A model generated the notes under the pieces. It was given only the letters and a program-made list of their open reading frames with translations, was not told where the DNA came from and searched no databases. This document shows positions 18,120 through 26,909 of a DNA stretch of 64,000 bases, in pieces; the first letter of the stretch is position 1; each line of letters begins with the position of its first letter. Source of the stretch: JACKCP01 sp034007295 (GTDB taxonomy: Bacteria; Desulfobacterota; Desulfobacteria; Desulfobacterales; JACKCP01); the NCBI GenBank assembly GCA_034007295.1, contig JAVERC010000005.1, forward strand, positions 1 to 64,000, in the 5' to 3' direction. The position numbers were made by a program, and so were the translations under genes.

Positions 18120-18500
18120 TTACTCTGCTTTTGCTGATTCTTCTAAAGGCTCACACATAGAAATAACACACATTGGTGCACCATCGCTTTTACGGTTACC
18201 AAGTCTGATTATACGTGTATAACCACCGTTTCTTGAGCCAAATTTTTCCTGTGCTTCTTCAAAAAGTTTATGGCAGACATCTTTTTCTCTTATAACTGCA
18301 AGAGCCTGTCTTCTGGCATGAAGGTCTCCTCTTTTGCCAAGAGTTACCATTTTATCAGCCCATTTTCTAAGTTCTTTTGCCTTCACAACAGTTGTCTTTA
18401 TCTGGCCATGCTTTAAAAGTGAGGTAACCATATTTCTAAACATGGCGTTGCGATGACTTGAAGTCCTGCCAAGCTTGACTCCTGATACTTTATGTCTCAT
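18120..18500 (-). CDS. rplQ: 50S ribosomal protein L17
   Basis: 126-aa large-subunit protein, last gene of the alpha cluster. It opens with MRHKVSGVKLGRTSSHRNAM, the L17 hallmark, and ends with an acidic tail. ATG start with AGGAGTAAGAT; it follows rpoA by 9 nt and is followed by the superoperon terminator. Confidence 0.97.
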   Translation of the reverse strand: MRHKVSGVKLGRTSSHRNAMFRNMVTSLLKHGQIKTTVVKAKELRKWADKMVTLGKRGDLHARRQALAVIREKDVCHKLFEEAQEKFGSRNGGYTRIIRLGNRKSDGAPMCVISMCEPLEESAKAE

Positions 18501-18509
18501 ATCTTACTC

Positions 18510-19547
18510 CTATTCTATATCTTCTTCATCATCTTCTTCCTCAGGAGGCACAAAACCATCAAGTTTGGTTCCAAGCGATAAGCCCATTTCCCCAAGGACT
18601 TCCTTAATTTCATTCAATGATTTTCTACCGAAATTTTTGGTTTTAAGCATTTCATTTTCAGACCTTTGAACTAACTGATATATAGTGTCAATTTTTGCAT
18701 TTTTTAAGCAATTTGCACTTCTTACTGATAGTTCTAGTTCATCAACACTTCTATAAAGATTTTCATTAAATTTCGGTTTATCCTCATCACTTTTATCAGG
18801 TTCAGGATCAGGTTCAAGGTGCTCGTCAAAAGTGATAAAGGGATTCATTTGCTCTTTTAAAATCTTAGCTGCATAAGCAAGGCAGTCTTCAGGTTTGACA
18901 CAGCCGTCTGTTCTGATTTCAATTGTCAGCTTGTCATAATCTGTTTTCTGTCCTACACGTGCGTTACCTACCTGGTAACTTACTTTTTTTACAGGCGAAA
19001 ATACTGTATCAACAGCAATTGAATCTTCGATTATGGCCTGTTCTTTATTCTGACTAGAAAGAGCATAACCTTTGCCAATTCTTACTTCCATTTTAATATG
19101 AAGATTTCCGCCCTGGGAAACAGTAGCTATGTACTGGTCAGGATTAAGAACTTCCACAGAACCGTCTTCAGATACAATTTGAGATGCATAAACCTTGCCT
19201 GGAGCGTCGGTTTTTAATTCTAAAATGCGAGGTTCAAGATCACTGGCTCTTAATCTGACCTCCTTTAAATTAAGAATAATATCTGATACATCTTCAATTA
19301 CATTTGGAACGGTTGAATACTCATGAGAAACCCCATCGATCCAAACCCTCACTATACCAGCTCCGTAAATAGATGAAAGAATTATGCGTCTCAGGGAATT
19401 ACCTATAGTTGTTGCAAACCCTTTTTCAAGAGGCTCAAAAACAAATTTACCATAAGTTTCTGTTGTTTCAACCTGAACTTTTTCAGGCTTAATCATTTCT
19501 CGCCAGTTAATATATACAATTTCATCTAAATGTGAATTTGATGACAT
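18510..19547 (-). CDS. rpoA: DNA-directed RNA polymerase subunit alpha
   Basis: 345-aa alpha subunit. The N-terminal domain (about 1-235) dimerises and holds beta and beta prime. It is recognised by FVFEPLEKGFATTIGNSLRR and NLKEVRL. The C-terminal domain (about 250-325) binds UP elements and activators; its LDELELSVRSANCLKNAKI-type segment (here VDELELSVRSANCL) carries the DNA-contact Arg and the NCL turn. The end is an acidic tail of Glu and Asp after FVPP. It lies between rpsD and rplQ as usual. Confidence 0.97.
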   Translation of the reverse strand: MSSNSHLDEIVYINWREMIKPEKVQVETTETYGKFVFEPLEKGFATTIGNSLRRIILSSIYGAGIVRVWIDGVSHEYSTVPNVIEDVSDIILNLKEVRLRASDLEPRILELKTDAPGKVYASQIVSEDGSVEVLNPDQYIATVSQGGNLHIKMEVRIGKGYALSSQNKEQAIIEDSIAVDTVFSPVKKVSYQVGNARVGQKTDYDKLTIEIRTDGCVKPEDCLAYAAKILKEQMNPFITFDEHLEPDPEPDKSDEDKPKFNENLYRSVDELELSVRSANCLKNAKIDTIYQLVQRSENEMLKTKNFGRKSLNEIKEVLGEMGLSLGTKLDGFVPPEEEDDEEDIE

Positions 19548-19618
19548 TAATTTACTCCCTTACGCCAGGAAGGTTTTTATTGTAAAACATGAAAATCCCT
19601 GATCTTTAAAATTAATTA

Positions 19619-20245
19619 CTACCTGGAGTAAAATTCTACTATAAGATTCTCCTGGATAGGCAATGCAATGTCTTCCCTTACAGGTATATTTTTCACAACA
19701 CCTTTGAAATTATCTTTTTCAAGCTCAAGCCACTGAGCAATACCACGTCTTTCAACAGCAGCAAGAGAATCATTAATATTCTGGTTGTTTTTGCTTTTTT
19801 CAACTAGCTGAATAACATCTCCAGTTTTTACCATAAATGAAGGGATATTAGTTTTTTTCCCGTTAACAGTAAAATGGTTATGTCTTACAAGCTGTCTGGC
19901 CTGATTTCTTGAAGGTGCAAAACCAAGACGATACACTACATTGTCCAGTCTTCTTTCAAGAGTTATAAGAAAATTTTCACCTGTAACACCCTGAAGTCTT
20001 GATGCTTTCTGAAATGTAAGTTTAAACTGCTTTTCTGAAAGTCCGTAAAGTCTTCTTACCTTCTGCTTTTCTCTCAGCTGGATTCCATATTCAGAAAGTT
20101 TTCCTCTTTTCTGTCCATGCTGACCAGGAGCATATGAACGTCTTTCAAATGCACATTTATCTGTAAAGCATCTGTCGCCTTTTAGAAATAATTTTATATT
20201 TTCGCGTCTGCAATGTCTGCACACCGCTCCCCTGTATCGAGACAA
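19619..20245 (-). CDS. rpsD: 30S ribosomal protein S4
   Basis: 208-aa primary 16S rRNA-binding protein. The start is TTG with the strong site AGGAGGAAG 4-5 nt upstream. No upstream ATG fits, and the reading MSRYRGAVCRHCRRE matches S4 N termini. The four cysteines (CRHC, then CFTDKC) suggest a zinc-binding S4. The S4 RNA-binding domain (RLDNVVYRLGFAPSRNQARQLV) is near residues 95-115. Between rpsK and rpoA, where S4 can autoregulate the alpha operon in other bacteria. Confidence 0.96.
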   Translation of the reverse strand: MSRYRGAVCRHCRRENIKLFLKGDRCFTDKCAFERRSYAPGQHGQKRGKLSEYGIQLREKQKVRRLYGLSEKQFKLTFQKASRLQGVTGENFLITLERRLDNVVYRLGFAPSRNQARQLVRHNHFTVNGKKTNIPSFMVKTGDVIQLVEKSKNNQNINDSLAAVERRGIAQWLELEKDNFKGVVKNIPVREDIALPIQENLIVEFYSR

Positions 20246-20287
20246 GGCTTCCTCCTTAATTAAAAATTTCTTTTAAATCAAATATAA

Positions 20288-20677
20288 TTAAACTCTTCTA
20301 CGCTTAGGCGGACGGCATCCGTTATGCGGAACAGGAGTAACATCTTTGATAGAAGTAACATTAAGACCTGTTGACTGAAGAGCCCTGATAGCAGACTCTC
20401 TTCCAGCACCCGGGCCTTTAACATAAACTTCAACTGTCTTCATTCCATTTTCAACTGCCTTTTTTGCAGCATCTTCCGCTGCCATCTGAGCTGCAAAAGG
20501 AGTGCTTTTTCTTGATCCCTTAAAGCCCATAGCACCTGAAGTAGACCAGCAGATAACATTTCCTGAAGTGTCAGTAATACTTACAATAGAATTATTAAAA
20601 GTTGAAAGTATATGGGCAACTCCGGTAGATATATTCTTTCTGGTCTTTTTTTTCTTCTTAATTTTGACTTTAGCCAT
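20288..20677 (-). CDS. rpsK: 30S ribosomal protein S11
   Basis: 129-aa small-subunit platform protein. Typical features: a lysine-rich N terminus (KVKIKKKKKTRK), GVAHILSTFNNSIVSITD, and the C-terminal PHNGCRPPKRRRV. ATG start. Alpha cluster, 24 nt after rpsM. Confidence 0.97.
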   Translation of the reverse strand: MAKVKIKKKKKTRKNISTGVAHILSTFNNSIVSITDTSGNVICWSTSGAMGFKGSRKSTPFAAQMAAEDAAKKAVENGMKTVEVYVKGPGAGRESAIRALQSTGLNVTSIKDVTPVPHNGCRPPKRRRV

Positions 20678-20701
20678 TTTTAAAAATACTCCAAAATTTA
20701 T

Positions 20702-21070
20702 TTATTTTTTCTTTTTAACAGCGACGCGTCTTGGTCCTTTTCTAGTTCTCGCGTTTGTCCTTGTACGCTGGCCATTAACTGGGAGACCACGTCTATGCCT
20801 TAGACCTCTGTAGCAGCCAAGATCCATAAGACGCTTAATATTCATGGCTACTTCACTTCTTAGCTCTCCCTCAACCTTAAATTCGCCATCAATCTTACGT
20901 CTGATTTTATTTATATCATCATCTGAAAGATTCATAATCTTTGCAGCTGCATCTATTTCCAAACTCTTCAATATATTTGCTGCTGTTGTTCTTCCAATAC
21001 CGTAAATATATGTCAGAGCGATGTCTGCTCTTTTATTTTTGGGTAAATCTACACCTGCTATCCTAGCCAA
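20702..21070 (-). CDS. rpsM: 30S ribosomal protein S13
   Basis: 122-aa head protein contacting tRNA and L5. It starts ARIAGVDLPKNKR and ends with the basic tail RTRKGPRRVAVKKKK. The start codon is TTG behind AAAGGGGGG, giving MARIAGVD; no ATG alternative keeps the conserved N terminus. First gene of the alpha cluster after rpmJ. Confidence 0.96.
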   Translation of the reverse strand: MARIAGVDLPKNKRADIALTYIYGIGRTTAANILKSLEIDAAAKIMNLSDDDINKIRRKIDGEFKVEGELRSEVAMNIKRLMDLGCYRGLRHRRGLPVNGQRTRTNARTRKGPRRVAVKKKK

Positions 21071-21081
21071 AATACCCCCCT

Positions 21082-21195
21082 TTAACCCTGCCTTTGTTTA
21101 TGACGCTTGTTTGTACAAATAACCCTAACCACACCTTTTCTTTTTATGATGCGACAATTTCTACACATCTTTTTCACTGAAGGTCTGACTTTCAT
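21082..21195 (-). CDS. rpmJ: 50S ribosomal protein L36
   Basis: 37-aa protein found by reading the gap between rpsM and infA. The translation begins MKVRPSVKKMCRNCRIIKRK and ends KRHKQRQG. It is the zinc-ribbon form (Cys at 11, 14, 27 and His at 32). ATG preceded by AGCAGAGG. Stop TAA at 21082. Confidence 0.96.
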   Translation of the reverse strand: MKVRPSVKKMCRNCRIIKRKGVVRVICTNKRHKQRQG

Positions 21196-21214
21196 AATTA
21201 ACCTCTGCTAGATT

Positions 21215-21436
21215 CTATTTTTTAGCTCTGTATACAATTCTACCCCGTGTCAAATCATAGGGAGAAAGTTCAACTGTGACCTGGTCTCCAGGTAAAATTT
21301 TAATAAAATGCATACGCATTTTACCAGAAATATGGGCAAGTATCTCATGACCATTTTCAAGCTCAACACGAAACATTGCATTAGGAAGGGTTTCAGTAAC
21401 TGCACCCTCTACCTTTATGGCTTCTTCCTTTGCCAT
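21215..21436 (-). CDS. infA: Translation initiation factor IF-1
   Basis: 73-aa S1-like OB-fold protein that binds the ribosomal A site during initiation. The translation begins MAKEEAIKVEGAVTETLPNA and contains GHEILAHISGKMRMHFI. The start at 21436 follows AAAGGAG; an ATG 15 nt upstream uses the Shine-Dalgarno bases as codons and is rejected. It lies directly after secY, with no adk or map gene between. Confidence 0.97.
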   Translation of the reverse strand: MAKEEAIKVEGAVTETLPNAMFRVELENGHEILAHISGKMRMHFIKILPGDQVTVELSPYDLTRGRIVYRAKK

Positions 21437-21491
21437 TCCTACTCCTTTCAATTTACAGAACAGGAAAAAATTAAATTGTGTAAATTAACAC

Positions 21492-22829
21492 CTATCTTAT
21501 GCTAAGTCCAGCTTTTTTCTTTTTATTATTTGAACTGTCATTAGTTAGAAAACCTTGATAATTTCTATTAATTAAATGGGATTCTACCTGACCGACAAAA
21601 TCAATAGCAACACCTACAACAATTAAAAGTGCAGTGCCTCCAAAATAAAAAGGAACATTGTACTTTGCAATCAAAAAAGTAGGAAGAATGCAAACTGCTG
21701 AAATATAAATTGAACCGCTTAAAGTCAAACGTGTTATAACTTTGTCAATATATTCACTTGTCTTTTTACCTGGTCTTACTCCTGGGACGTAACCCCCACC
21801 TTTTTTTAAATTTTCAGCTAGATCTTCTGGATTAAACTGAATTGCTGTATAAAAAAAACAAAAAAATACTATAAATGCCACATATATTAAATTATAAATT
21901 AATGTATCAGGGGACATGGCACGTGAAAAAGATTCCATTGCAGGAACATTTACAATATTTGCAAGTGTTGCAGGAAACATCATTATTGAAGATGCAAAAA
22001 TTGGTGGAATTACTCCCGCACTATTAATTTTTAGAGGCAGGTGTGAATTTTGACCGCCAAACATCTTCCTTCCCACAACTCTTTTTGCATAATGTACAGG
22101 TATTCTTCTCTGTGCCTGCTCCATAAAAATAATAAAGGCAATAACTCCAACCATAAGCACAAGAAGGAGTATCAGCCCAAAAACATTCATTTCTCCCTGT
22201 GAAATAAGCCTGAATGTATTTGTTATTGCAACCGGCATTCTTGCTACAATTCCAGCAAAAATGATTAGTGATATTCCGTTGCCTATGCCTCTTTCAGTAA
22301 TCTGTTCACCAAGCCACATTATAAAAACTGTACCAGCTGTAAGTGTTATCATGGTCATGATTCTGAAACTCCAGCCTGGCTCAATTACAATGGGAGCACC
22401 GCCTGGAGAAGTCATATTTTCGAGGCCGATACTAATACCAACCCCCTGAATAAGACTTATGGCAACTGTTGCATATCTTGTATACTGAGTAAGCTTTCGT
22501 CTTCCATGCTCACCTTCTTTTTTCAACTGCTGCAAATAAGGTATTGATACCTGGAGTAATTCGAAAATAATTGCAGCACTGATATAAGGCATAATACCTA
22601 AAGCAAAAACTGAAAGCTGACTTAAAGCTCCCCCTGCAAACATGTCAAACATTGAAAATAATGTTCCTTTTGCTGATGCAAATAAAGATACAAGAGCTTC
22701 TCTGTCAATCCCAGGGGTCGGAACATGTACTCCGACCCTGTAAACTATCAAAAGAAGTGCAGTTACAAGAAGACGCTTCTTTAGTTCAGCCTGCTTGAAT
22801 ATATTCTGATATCCGCTGCCAGTTATCAT
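21492..22829 (-). CDS. secY: Protein translocase subunit SecY
   Basis: 445-aa channel subunit of the SecYEG translocon with about ten membrane helices. Recognisable segments include the N-terminal FKQAELKKRLLVTALLLIVYRVG, the plug region, and the C5 loop AKRVVGRKMFGGQNSHLPLK. The start overlaps the rplO stop by 4 nt (ATGA), which implies translational coupling. SecE is encoded at 44685 in the same superoperon. Confidence 0.97.
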   Translation of the reverse strand: MITGSGYQNIFKQAELKKRLLVTALLLIVYRVGVHVPTPGIDREALVSLFASAKGTLFSMFDMFAGGALSQLSVFALGIMPYISAAIIFELLQVSIPYLQQLKKEGEHGRRKLTQYTRYATVAISLIQGVGISIGLENMTSPGGAPIVIEPGWSFRIMTMITLTAGTVFIMWLGEQITERGIGNGISLIIFAGIVARMPVAITNTFRLISQGEMNVFGLILLLVLMVGVIAFIIFMEQAQRRIPVHYAKRVVGRKMFGGQNSHLPLKINSAGVIPPIFASSIMMFPATLANIVNVPAMESFSRAMSPDTLIYNLIYVAFIVFFCFFYTAIQFNPEDLAENLKKGGGYVPGVRPGKKTSEYIDKVITRLTLSGSIYISAVCILPTFLIAKYNVPFYFGGTALLIVVGVAIDFVGQVESHLINRNYQGFLTNDSSNNKKKKAGLSIR

Positions 22830-23272
22830 TTTGAAATTACCTCTACACGACCACCGGCCGCCTCAATTTTTTCAATTGCAGATTTACTTGCACTGGTAAC
22901 CTTAATATTTAGAGGTACACTTATTTCTCCACGTCCAAGGAGCTTTACTCCATTTCCGAGTTTACTAATTTTTCTTGATTCCAGGAGAATTTTTTCATCA
23001 ATAGTAGAATTTGCTTCGAATGATGCAAATGCTTCAAGATTTATTTCTGAGTAATCTTTTTTAAAAATATTTGTAAAACCTCTTTTAGGCAGTCTCCTTT
23101 GAATAGGCATCTGACCACCTTCAAATCCTATCCTTACCTTACCGCCAGAGCGTGCCTTAAGTCCCTTGCTACCGCGACCTGCTGTAGTTCCATTACCTGA
23201 ACCAGGACCGCGACCTTTTCTTTTTTTCTTTTTCCGGCTGCCTTCAGCCGGTGAAAGCTCATGAAGTCTCAT
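22826..23272 (-). CDS. rplO: 50S ribosomal protein L15
   Basis: 148-aa late-assembly protein. It has MRLHELSPAEGSRKKKKRKG and the Gly/Arg-rich loop GPGSGNGTTAGRGSKG, both typical of L15, and a C-terminal KIEAAGGRVEVI. 4-nt overlap with secY downstream and a 3-nt gap to rpmD upstream. Confidence 0.97.
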   Translation of the reverse strand: MRLHELSPAEGSRKKKKRKGRGPGSGNGTTAGRGSKGLKARSGGKVRIGFEGGQMPIQRRLPKRGFTNIFKKDYSEINLEAFASFEANSTIDEKILLESRKISKLGNGVKLLGRGEISVPLNIKVTSASKSAIEKIEAAGGRVEVISK

Positions 23273-23275
23273 AAA

Positions 23276-23458
23276 CTAAATCTCCTCAACCTTCACCAAA
23301 TGCTCAACTTTATGGATCATTCCCCTTACTGATGGAATATCCTGCATTTCAACCTGTTTGCCAATTCTAGTCAAACCCATTGCCCTTAATGTTTTCCTAT
23401 GCTTCTCAGGTCGGGTTATCATACTTTTAACCATGGTTATTTTCAGTTTTTCTGCCAT
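23276..23458 (-). CDS. rpmD: 50S ribosomal protein L30
   Basis: 60 aa from the ATG at 23458, which has AAAGGTG upstream; the longer reading frame runs into the rpsE end and is not the start. The protein reads KITMVKSMITRPEKHRKTL, then MGLTRIGK, the single L30 domain. Confidence 0.96.
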   Translation of the reverse strand: MAEKLKITMVKSMITRPEKHRKTLRAMGLTRIGKQVEMQDIPSVRGMIHKVEHLVKVEEI

Positions 23459-23502
23459 TTTACACCTTTCAAATCCCGATATAATGATCCTCACAGCAAA
23501 AC

Positions 23503-24000
23503 TTAAAAAAGTTCGCTGACTTGGATACCTCTTCTTTTTGCAACCTGCTCGGGACTTTCAATATTTATAAGACCGTCAATTGTTGCTCTAACTACGTTAT
23601 TAGGATTATTTGTTCCAATACATTTAGTAAGGATATCTGTAACACCAACAGCTTCAAGAACTGAACGAACAGCTCCACCTGCAATAACACCGGTACCAGG
23701 GGCAGCGGGTTTCAAAAGAACATTTCCAGCTCCAAATCTTCCATTTGTAGTATAGGGAATTGTTCCATTTTTTAAATATACCGATACCATATTTCTCTTT
23801 GCCTGTTCAACTGCTTTTCTGATGGCTTCGGGTACCTCACCAGCCTTGCCTGTACCAAATCCAACTTTACCCTGCCCGTCACCTACAACTACCAAGGCAC
23901 CGAAGCTGAATCTGCGGCCGCCTTTAACAACCTTTGCGACTCTTTTTATGTGAACAACTTTATCTATAAGTTGTTTATCATCTGTCTCTTTTTTAAACAA
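23503..24000 (-). CDS. rpsE: 30S ribosomal protein S5
   Basis: 165-aa protein of the decoding-centre entry region. The double-stranded RNA-binding N-terminal domain (VVHIKRVAKVVKGGRRFSF) is followed by the S5 C-terminal domain (GTGVIAGGAVRSVLEAVGV). The predicted start is TTG with TTAGGAGG about 6 nt upstream. Confidence 0.96.
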   Translation of the reverse strand: MFKKETDDKQLIDKVVHIKRVAKVVKGGRRFSFGALVVVGDGQGKVGFGTGKAGEVPEAIRKAVEQAKRNMVSVYLKNGTIPYTTNGRFGAGNVLLKPAAPGTGVIAGGAVRSVLEAVGVTDILTKCIGTNNPNNVVRATIDGLINIESPEQVAKRRGIQVSELF

Positions 24001-24018
24001 AACAGCCTCCTAAGATAA

Positions 24019-24387
24019 TTAAAAATTAAGCCCTGCTTCTCTTGCACCCTCAGACAAAGCTTTTACTCTTCCGTGATAGATATACCCGTTTCTGTCGAAC
24101 ACAACTTTTTCTATCCCTCTAGCTTTGGCTCTTTCAGCAACAAGTTTACCAATCTTAACTGCAGCAGCAGTTTTGTTTTCAAATTCGCTGCCTTTAAGTT
24201 CCTTATCTAGAGTTGATGCAGAAACAAGAGTCAGGCCTTTTGAATCATCTACTATCTGAGCATAAATATGCCTTGCACTTCTGAAAACTGAAAGTCTTGG
24301 GCATTCTGCTGTACCAGCGATTTTCTTTCTGATTCTTACTTTTCTTTTATATCTAGAAACAAATTTAGGTTCTCTTTTAAAACCCAT
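24019..24387 (-). CDS. rplR: 50S ribosomal protein L18
   Basis: 122-aa 5S rRNA-binding protein. The basic N terminus is followed by RLSVFRSARHIYAQIVDD and the C-terminal FDRNGYIYHGRVKALSEGAR, the L18 signature. ATG start, between rplF and rpsE. Confidence 0.97.
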   Translation of the reverse strand: MGFKREPKFVSRYKRKVRIRKKIAGTAECPRLSVFRSARHIYAQIVDDSKGLTLVSASTLDKELKGSEFENKTAAAVKIGKLVAERAKARGIEKVVFDRNGYIYHGRVKALSEGAREAGLNF

Positions 24388-24405
24388 TTTAGCACCTCTT
24401 ATACA

Positions 24406-24942
24406 TTAAGCTTTGGCAGCTTTACCGGCTTTTCTGATAATATGTTCATCAAGGTATTTAACCCCTTTACCTTTATAAGGTTCAGGCGGTCTTTTTTCCC
24501 TTATTTCAGCCGCTACCTGTCCAACTTTCTGTTTATCTATTCCTGATACACTGATTTTATTACCTTCAACAGCTATTTCAACATATTCAGGCACTTTGTA
24601 AACCACTGGATTTGAATATCCAAGGTTTAGCACAAGTTCACTTCCTTTTACTTCTGCCCTGTATCCTACACCGTTAACTTCAAGTACTTTTTTGAAACCC
24701 TCGCTTACGCCAGTTACCATATTGGCAATCAAAGCCCTTGTCATACCCTGAAATGCTCTTGTTGCATTTGCCTGGGATTTGGCTTTAACATTGATTACCC
24801 CTTCTGATATTTCAAGCTCAACATCGGGATGAACTTCCTGCTGAAGTCTTCCCTTGGCTCCTTCAATAAAAATAATACTGTCTTTATACTCTGCCTTAAC
24901 GCTACCCGGGAGTTTAACAGGCTTGTTTCCTATACGTGACAT
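24406..24942 (-). CDS. rplF: 50S ribosomal protein L6
   Basis: 178 aa from the ATG at 24942 (MSRIGNKPVKLPG), with AGGAGATAAT upstream. A longer reading from 24963 overlaps rpsH and lacks a ribosome site. Two L6 repeats are present; the C-terminal one has KQKVGQVAAEIREKRPPEPYKGKG, the L6 signature. Confidence 0.97.
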   Translation of the reverse strand: MSRIGNKPVKLPGSVKAEYKDSIIFIEGAKGRLQQEVHPDVELEISEGVINVKAKSQANATRAFQGMTRALIANMVTGVSEGFKKVLEVNGVGYRAEVKGSELVLNLGYSNPVVYKVPEYVEIAVEGNKISVSGIDKQKVGQVAAEIREKRPPEPYKGKGVKYLDEHIIRKAGKAAKA

Positions 24943-24956
24943 ATTATCTCCTATTC

Positions 24957-25358
24957 TTACCAAACATTGCAGAGTATTTCTCCGCCTACATTTTGATTTC
25001 TTGCTTCTTTGTCAACCATTAAACCTTTGGATGTAGACAAAATTGATATTCCAAGTCCGTTTCTTACTTTTGGAATATCTGAAGCATTGGAGTAAATTCT
25101 TCTGCTTGGCTTACTAACACGCTGAATACCAAAGATTGCGTGTTTTCTGCCTTCAATAAATTTCAGATAAACACGCAGTATACCCTGCTTGTCATCTTCA
25201 ATTATTTTATAGTCGCGGATATAGCCCTGATCTTTCAGAATAGAAACTATTCCAGTCTTTATCTTTGAATTGGGTACGTCGAAACTTTCAAGTTTCCCAT
25301 GCCCCGCGTTCCTTATTCTTGTAAGCAAATCTGCAATCGGATCTGTGATTGCACTCAT
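24957..25358 (-). CDS. rpsH: 30S ribosomal protein S8
   Basis: 133-aa 16S-binding protein and, in enteric bacteria, repressor of the spc operon. It reads DPIADLLTRIRNAG at the start and GLGISILSTSKGLMVDKEAR near the end. The C terminus GGEILCNVW is complete. Confidence 0.97.
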   Translation of the reverse strand: MSAITDPIADLLTRIRNAGHGKLESFDVPNSKIKTGIVSILKDQGYIRDYKIIEDDKQGILRVYLKFIEGRKHAIFGIQRVSKPSRRIYSNASDIPKVRNGLGISILSTSKGLMVDKEARNQNVGGEILCNVW

Positions 25359-25386
25359 ATCATATCTCCGTACTTATAATTTTATA

Positions 25387-25572
25387 TTACCAGCTAGACT
25401 TAGTAACACCCGGCAATTTGCCGTTTGCTGCAAGATCTCTAAAACAAATTCTGCACACTCCAAAATATCTCATAAAAGCTCTTGGTCGACCGCATAGAGG
25501 ACATCTGTTATATGCACGAACATTATATTTTGGCTTTTTGTTTGACTTTTCTATTAAAGCTTTTCTTGCCAA
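25387..25572 (-). CDS. rpsN: 30S ribosomal protein S14, zinc-binding type
   Basis: 61-aa short S14 (type Z). The zinc ligands are in CPLCGRPRAFMRYFGVCRIC. TTG start behind AGGAGGAAGG, reading MARKALIEKS. The short Zn form rather than the about 100-aa type fits many anaerobes. Confidence 0.96.
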   Translation of the reverse strand: MARKALIEKSNKKPKYNVRAYNRCPLCGRPRAFMRYFGVCRICFRDLAANGKLPGVTKSSW

Positions 25573-25588
25573 AACCCTTCCTCCTTAA

Positions 25589-26128
25589 TTAATTTCTAAA
25601 CGGCATACCGAACAGTTTTAAAAGTTCTTTTGCTTCATTGTCAGTTTTTGCCGTAGTTACTATAGATATATTAAGACCTTTAATCTTGTCTATCTTATCA
25701 TATACTATTTCAGGAAAAATAATATGCTCTTTAATTCCTAATGTGTAGTTTCCTGAACCATCAAACGATTTACCCGATATACCTTTAAAATCTTTTACTC
25801 GAGGCAGAGCAATATTAATTAAACGGGTAAGAAAATCATACATTTTTTCTTTTCTTAAAGTTGCCATGCAGCCAATGGGCATACCCTGTCTTAACTTAAA
25901 AGCCGCAATAGACTTTTTAGCTCTAGTTACAACCGGCATTTGTCCAGCTATAAGCTTTAGTTCTTCTACGGCTGAATCAATTAACTTATTGTTGGAAACT
26001 GCATCACCTAAACCCATGTTCAAAACAACTTTTTCGATTCTTGGAACCTCCATAAGGTTTTTATATCCAAAAGTCTCTGTAAGTTTTGGAACAATTTCCG
26101 TTTTGTACATACTTCTCATATCAAGCAT
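25589..26128 (-). CDS. rplE: 50S ribosomal protein L5
   Basis: 179-aa 5S rRNA-binding protein. ATG at 26128 preceded by GGAGGAATTTG; a TTG one codon earlier is equally in frame but less likely. Features: MEVPRIEKVVLNMGLGDA, then RQGMPIGCMATLR and the C-terminal SIVTTAKTDNEAKELL. Confidence 0.97.
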   Translation of the reverse strand: MLDMRSMYKTEIVPKLTETFGYKNLMEVPRIEKVVLNMGLGDAVSNNKLIDSAVEELKLIAGQMPVVTRAKKSIAAFKLRQGMPIGCMATLRKEKMYDFLTRLINIALPRVKDFKGISGKSFDGSGNYTLGIKEHIIFPEIVYDKIDKIKGLNISIVTTAKTDNEAKELLKLFGMPFRN

Positions 26129-26148
26129 CAAATTCCTCCGGGATACCC

Positions 26149-26167
26149 CTTATCCTTATCCTTATCC
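26149..26167. repeat. Triplicated 6-bp repeat in the rplX-rplE spacer
   Basis: The hexamer TTATCC is tandemly repeated three times between the rplX stop and the ribosome site of rplE. On the transcribed strand it reads as successive AAGGAT units, each resembling a weak Shine-Dalgarno core. It could change length by slippage. Confidence 0.6.
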
Positions 26168-26490
26168 TAATTCATGACTTCTTTGCATTTGCTGCAAATA
26201 CGAACTTTTTTACCGTCTTCAAGAATTTTATAACCAATTCTTGACGGCTTCATACACTGCGAACAAAGAATCATAACATTTGAGGAATGGATAGGAGCTT
26301 CTTTTTCGATGATCCCGCCTTGTCTGTTCTGCATATTTGGTTTGACGTGGCGTTTCACCTTATTAATGTTCTCAACTACTACCCGGTTTTCCTTTCGGTC
26401 CACCTTTAATATTTTCCCAATTTTGCCTTTATCCTTACCGGCAACAACTTTTACCTTATCATCTTTTTTAAGACCTGTTTTAACCTGCAT
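26167..26490 (-). CDS. rplX: 50S ribosomal protein L24
   Basis: 107-aa assembly initiator protein with a KOW motif (KVVAGKDKGKIGKILKV). The C terminus has a CxxC pair twice (LCSQCMKP and ICSKCKEV), so this is a zinc-ribbon form of L24. ATG start. Confidence 0.97.
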   Translation of the reverse strand: MQVKTGLKKDDKVKVVAGKDKGKIGKILKVDRKENRVVVENINKVKRHVKPNMQNRQGGIIEKEAPIHSSNVMILCSQCMKPSRIGYKILEDGKKVRICSKCKEVMN

Positions 26491-26510
26491 GGGATCTTCC
26501 TTTTTTCCTC

Positions 26511-26879
26511 TTATAGCACTTCAGGTGCAAGCGAAATTATTTTCATGAATCGTTTGGCCCTTAGTTCTCTCGCTATTGGACCAAAAATCCTTGTCCCCAT
26601 AGGCTCTCTGTTGGGGTTAATTAAAACGGCTGCGTTATCGTCAAAACGAATACTAGAACCGTCAGGACGCTGCAGCTGCTTTTTTGTTCTAACAACAACA
26701 GCTTCTACAACGTCACCCTTTTTTACTTTTCCCCCGGGGATTGCAACTTTTACAGTTACTTTAATTACATCGCCTACTCTGGCATATCTTTTTCTGGAAC
26801 CGCCTAGAACCTTGATGCACATCACTTCTTTTGCACCAGAGTTGTCAGCGACTGCCAGACGTGTCTCCTGCTGAATCAT
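26511..26879 (-). CDS. rplN: 50S ribosomal protein L14
   Basis: 122-aa subunit-interface protein. It begins MIQQETRLAVADNSGAKEV and has ELRAKRFMKIISLAPEVL at the C terminus, diagnostic of L14. ATG start. Confidence 0.98.
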   Translation of the reverse strand: MIQQETRLAVADNSGAKEVMCIKVLGGSRKRYARVGDVIKVTVKVAIPGGKVKKGDVVEAVVVRTKKQLQRPDGSSIRFDDNAAVLINPNREPMGTRIFGPIARELRAKRFMKIISLAPEVL

Positions 26880-26909
26880 TTTAAATACCCTTTATGATTA
26901 TGACAAAAA

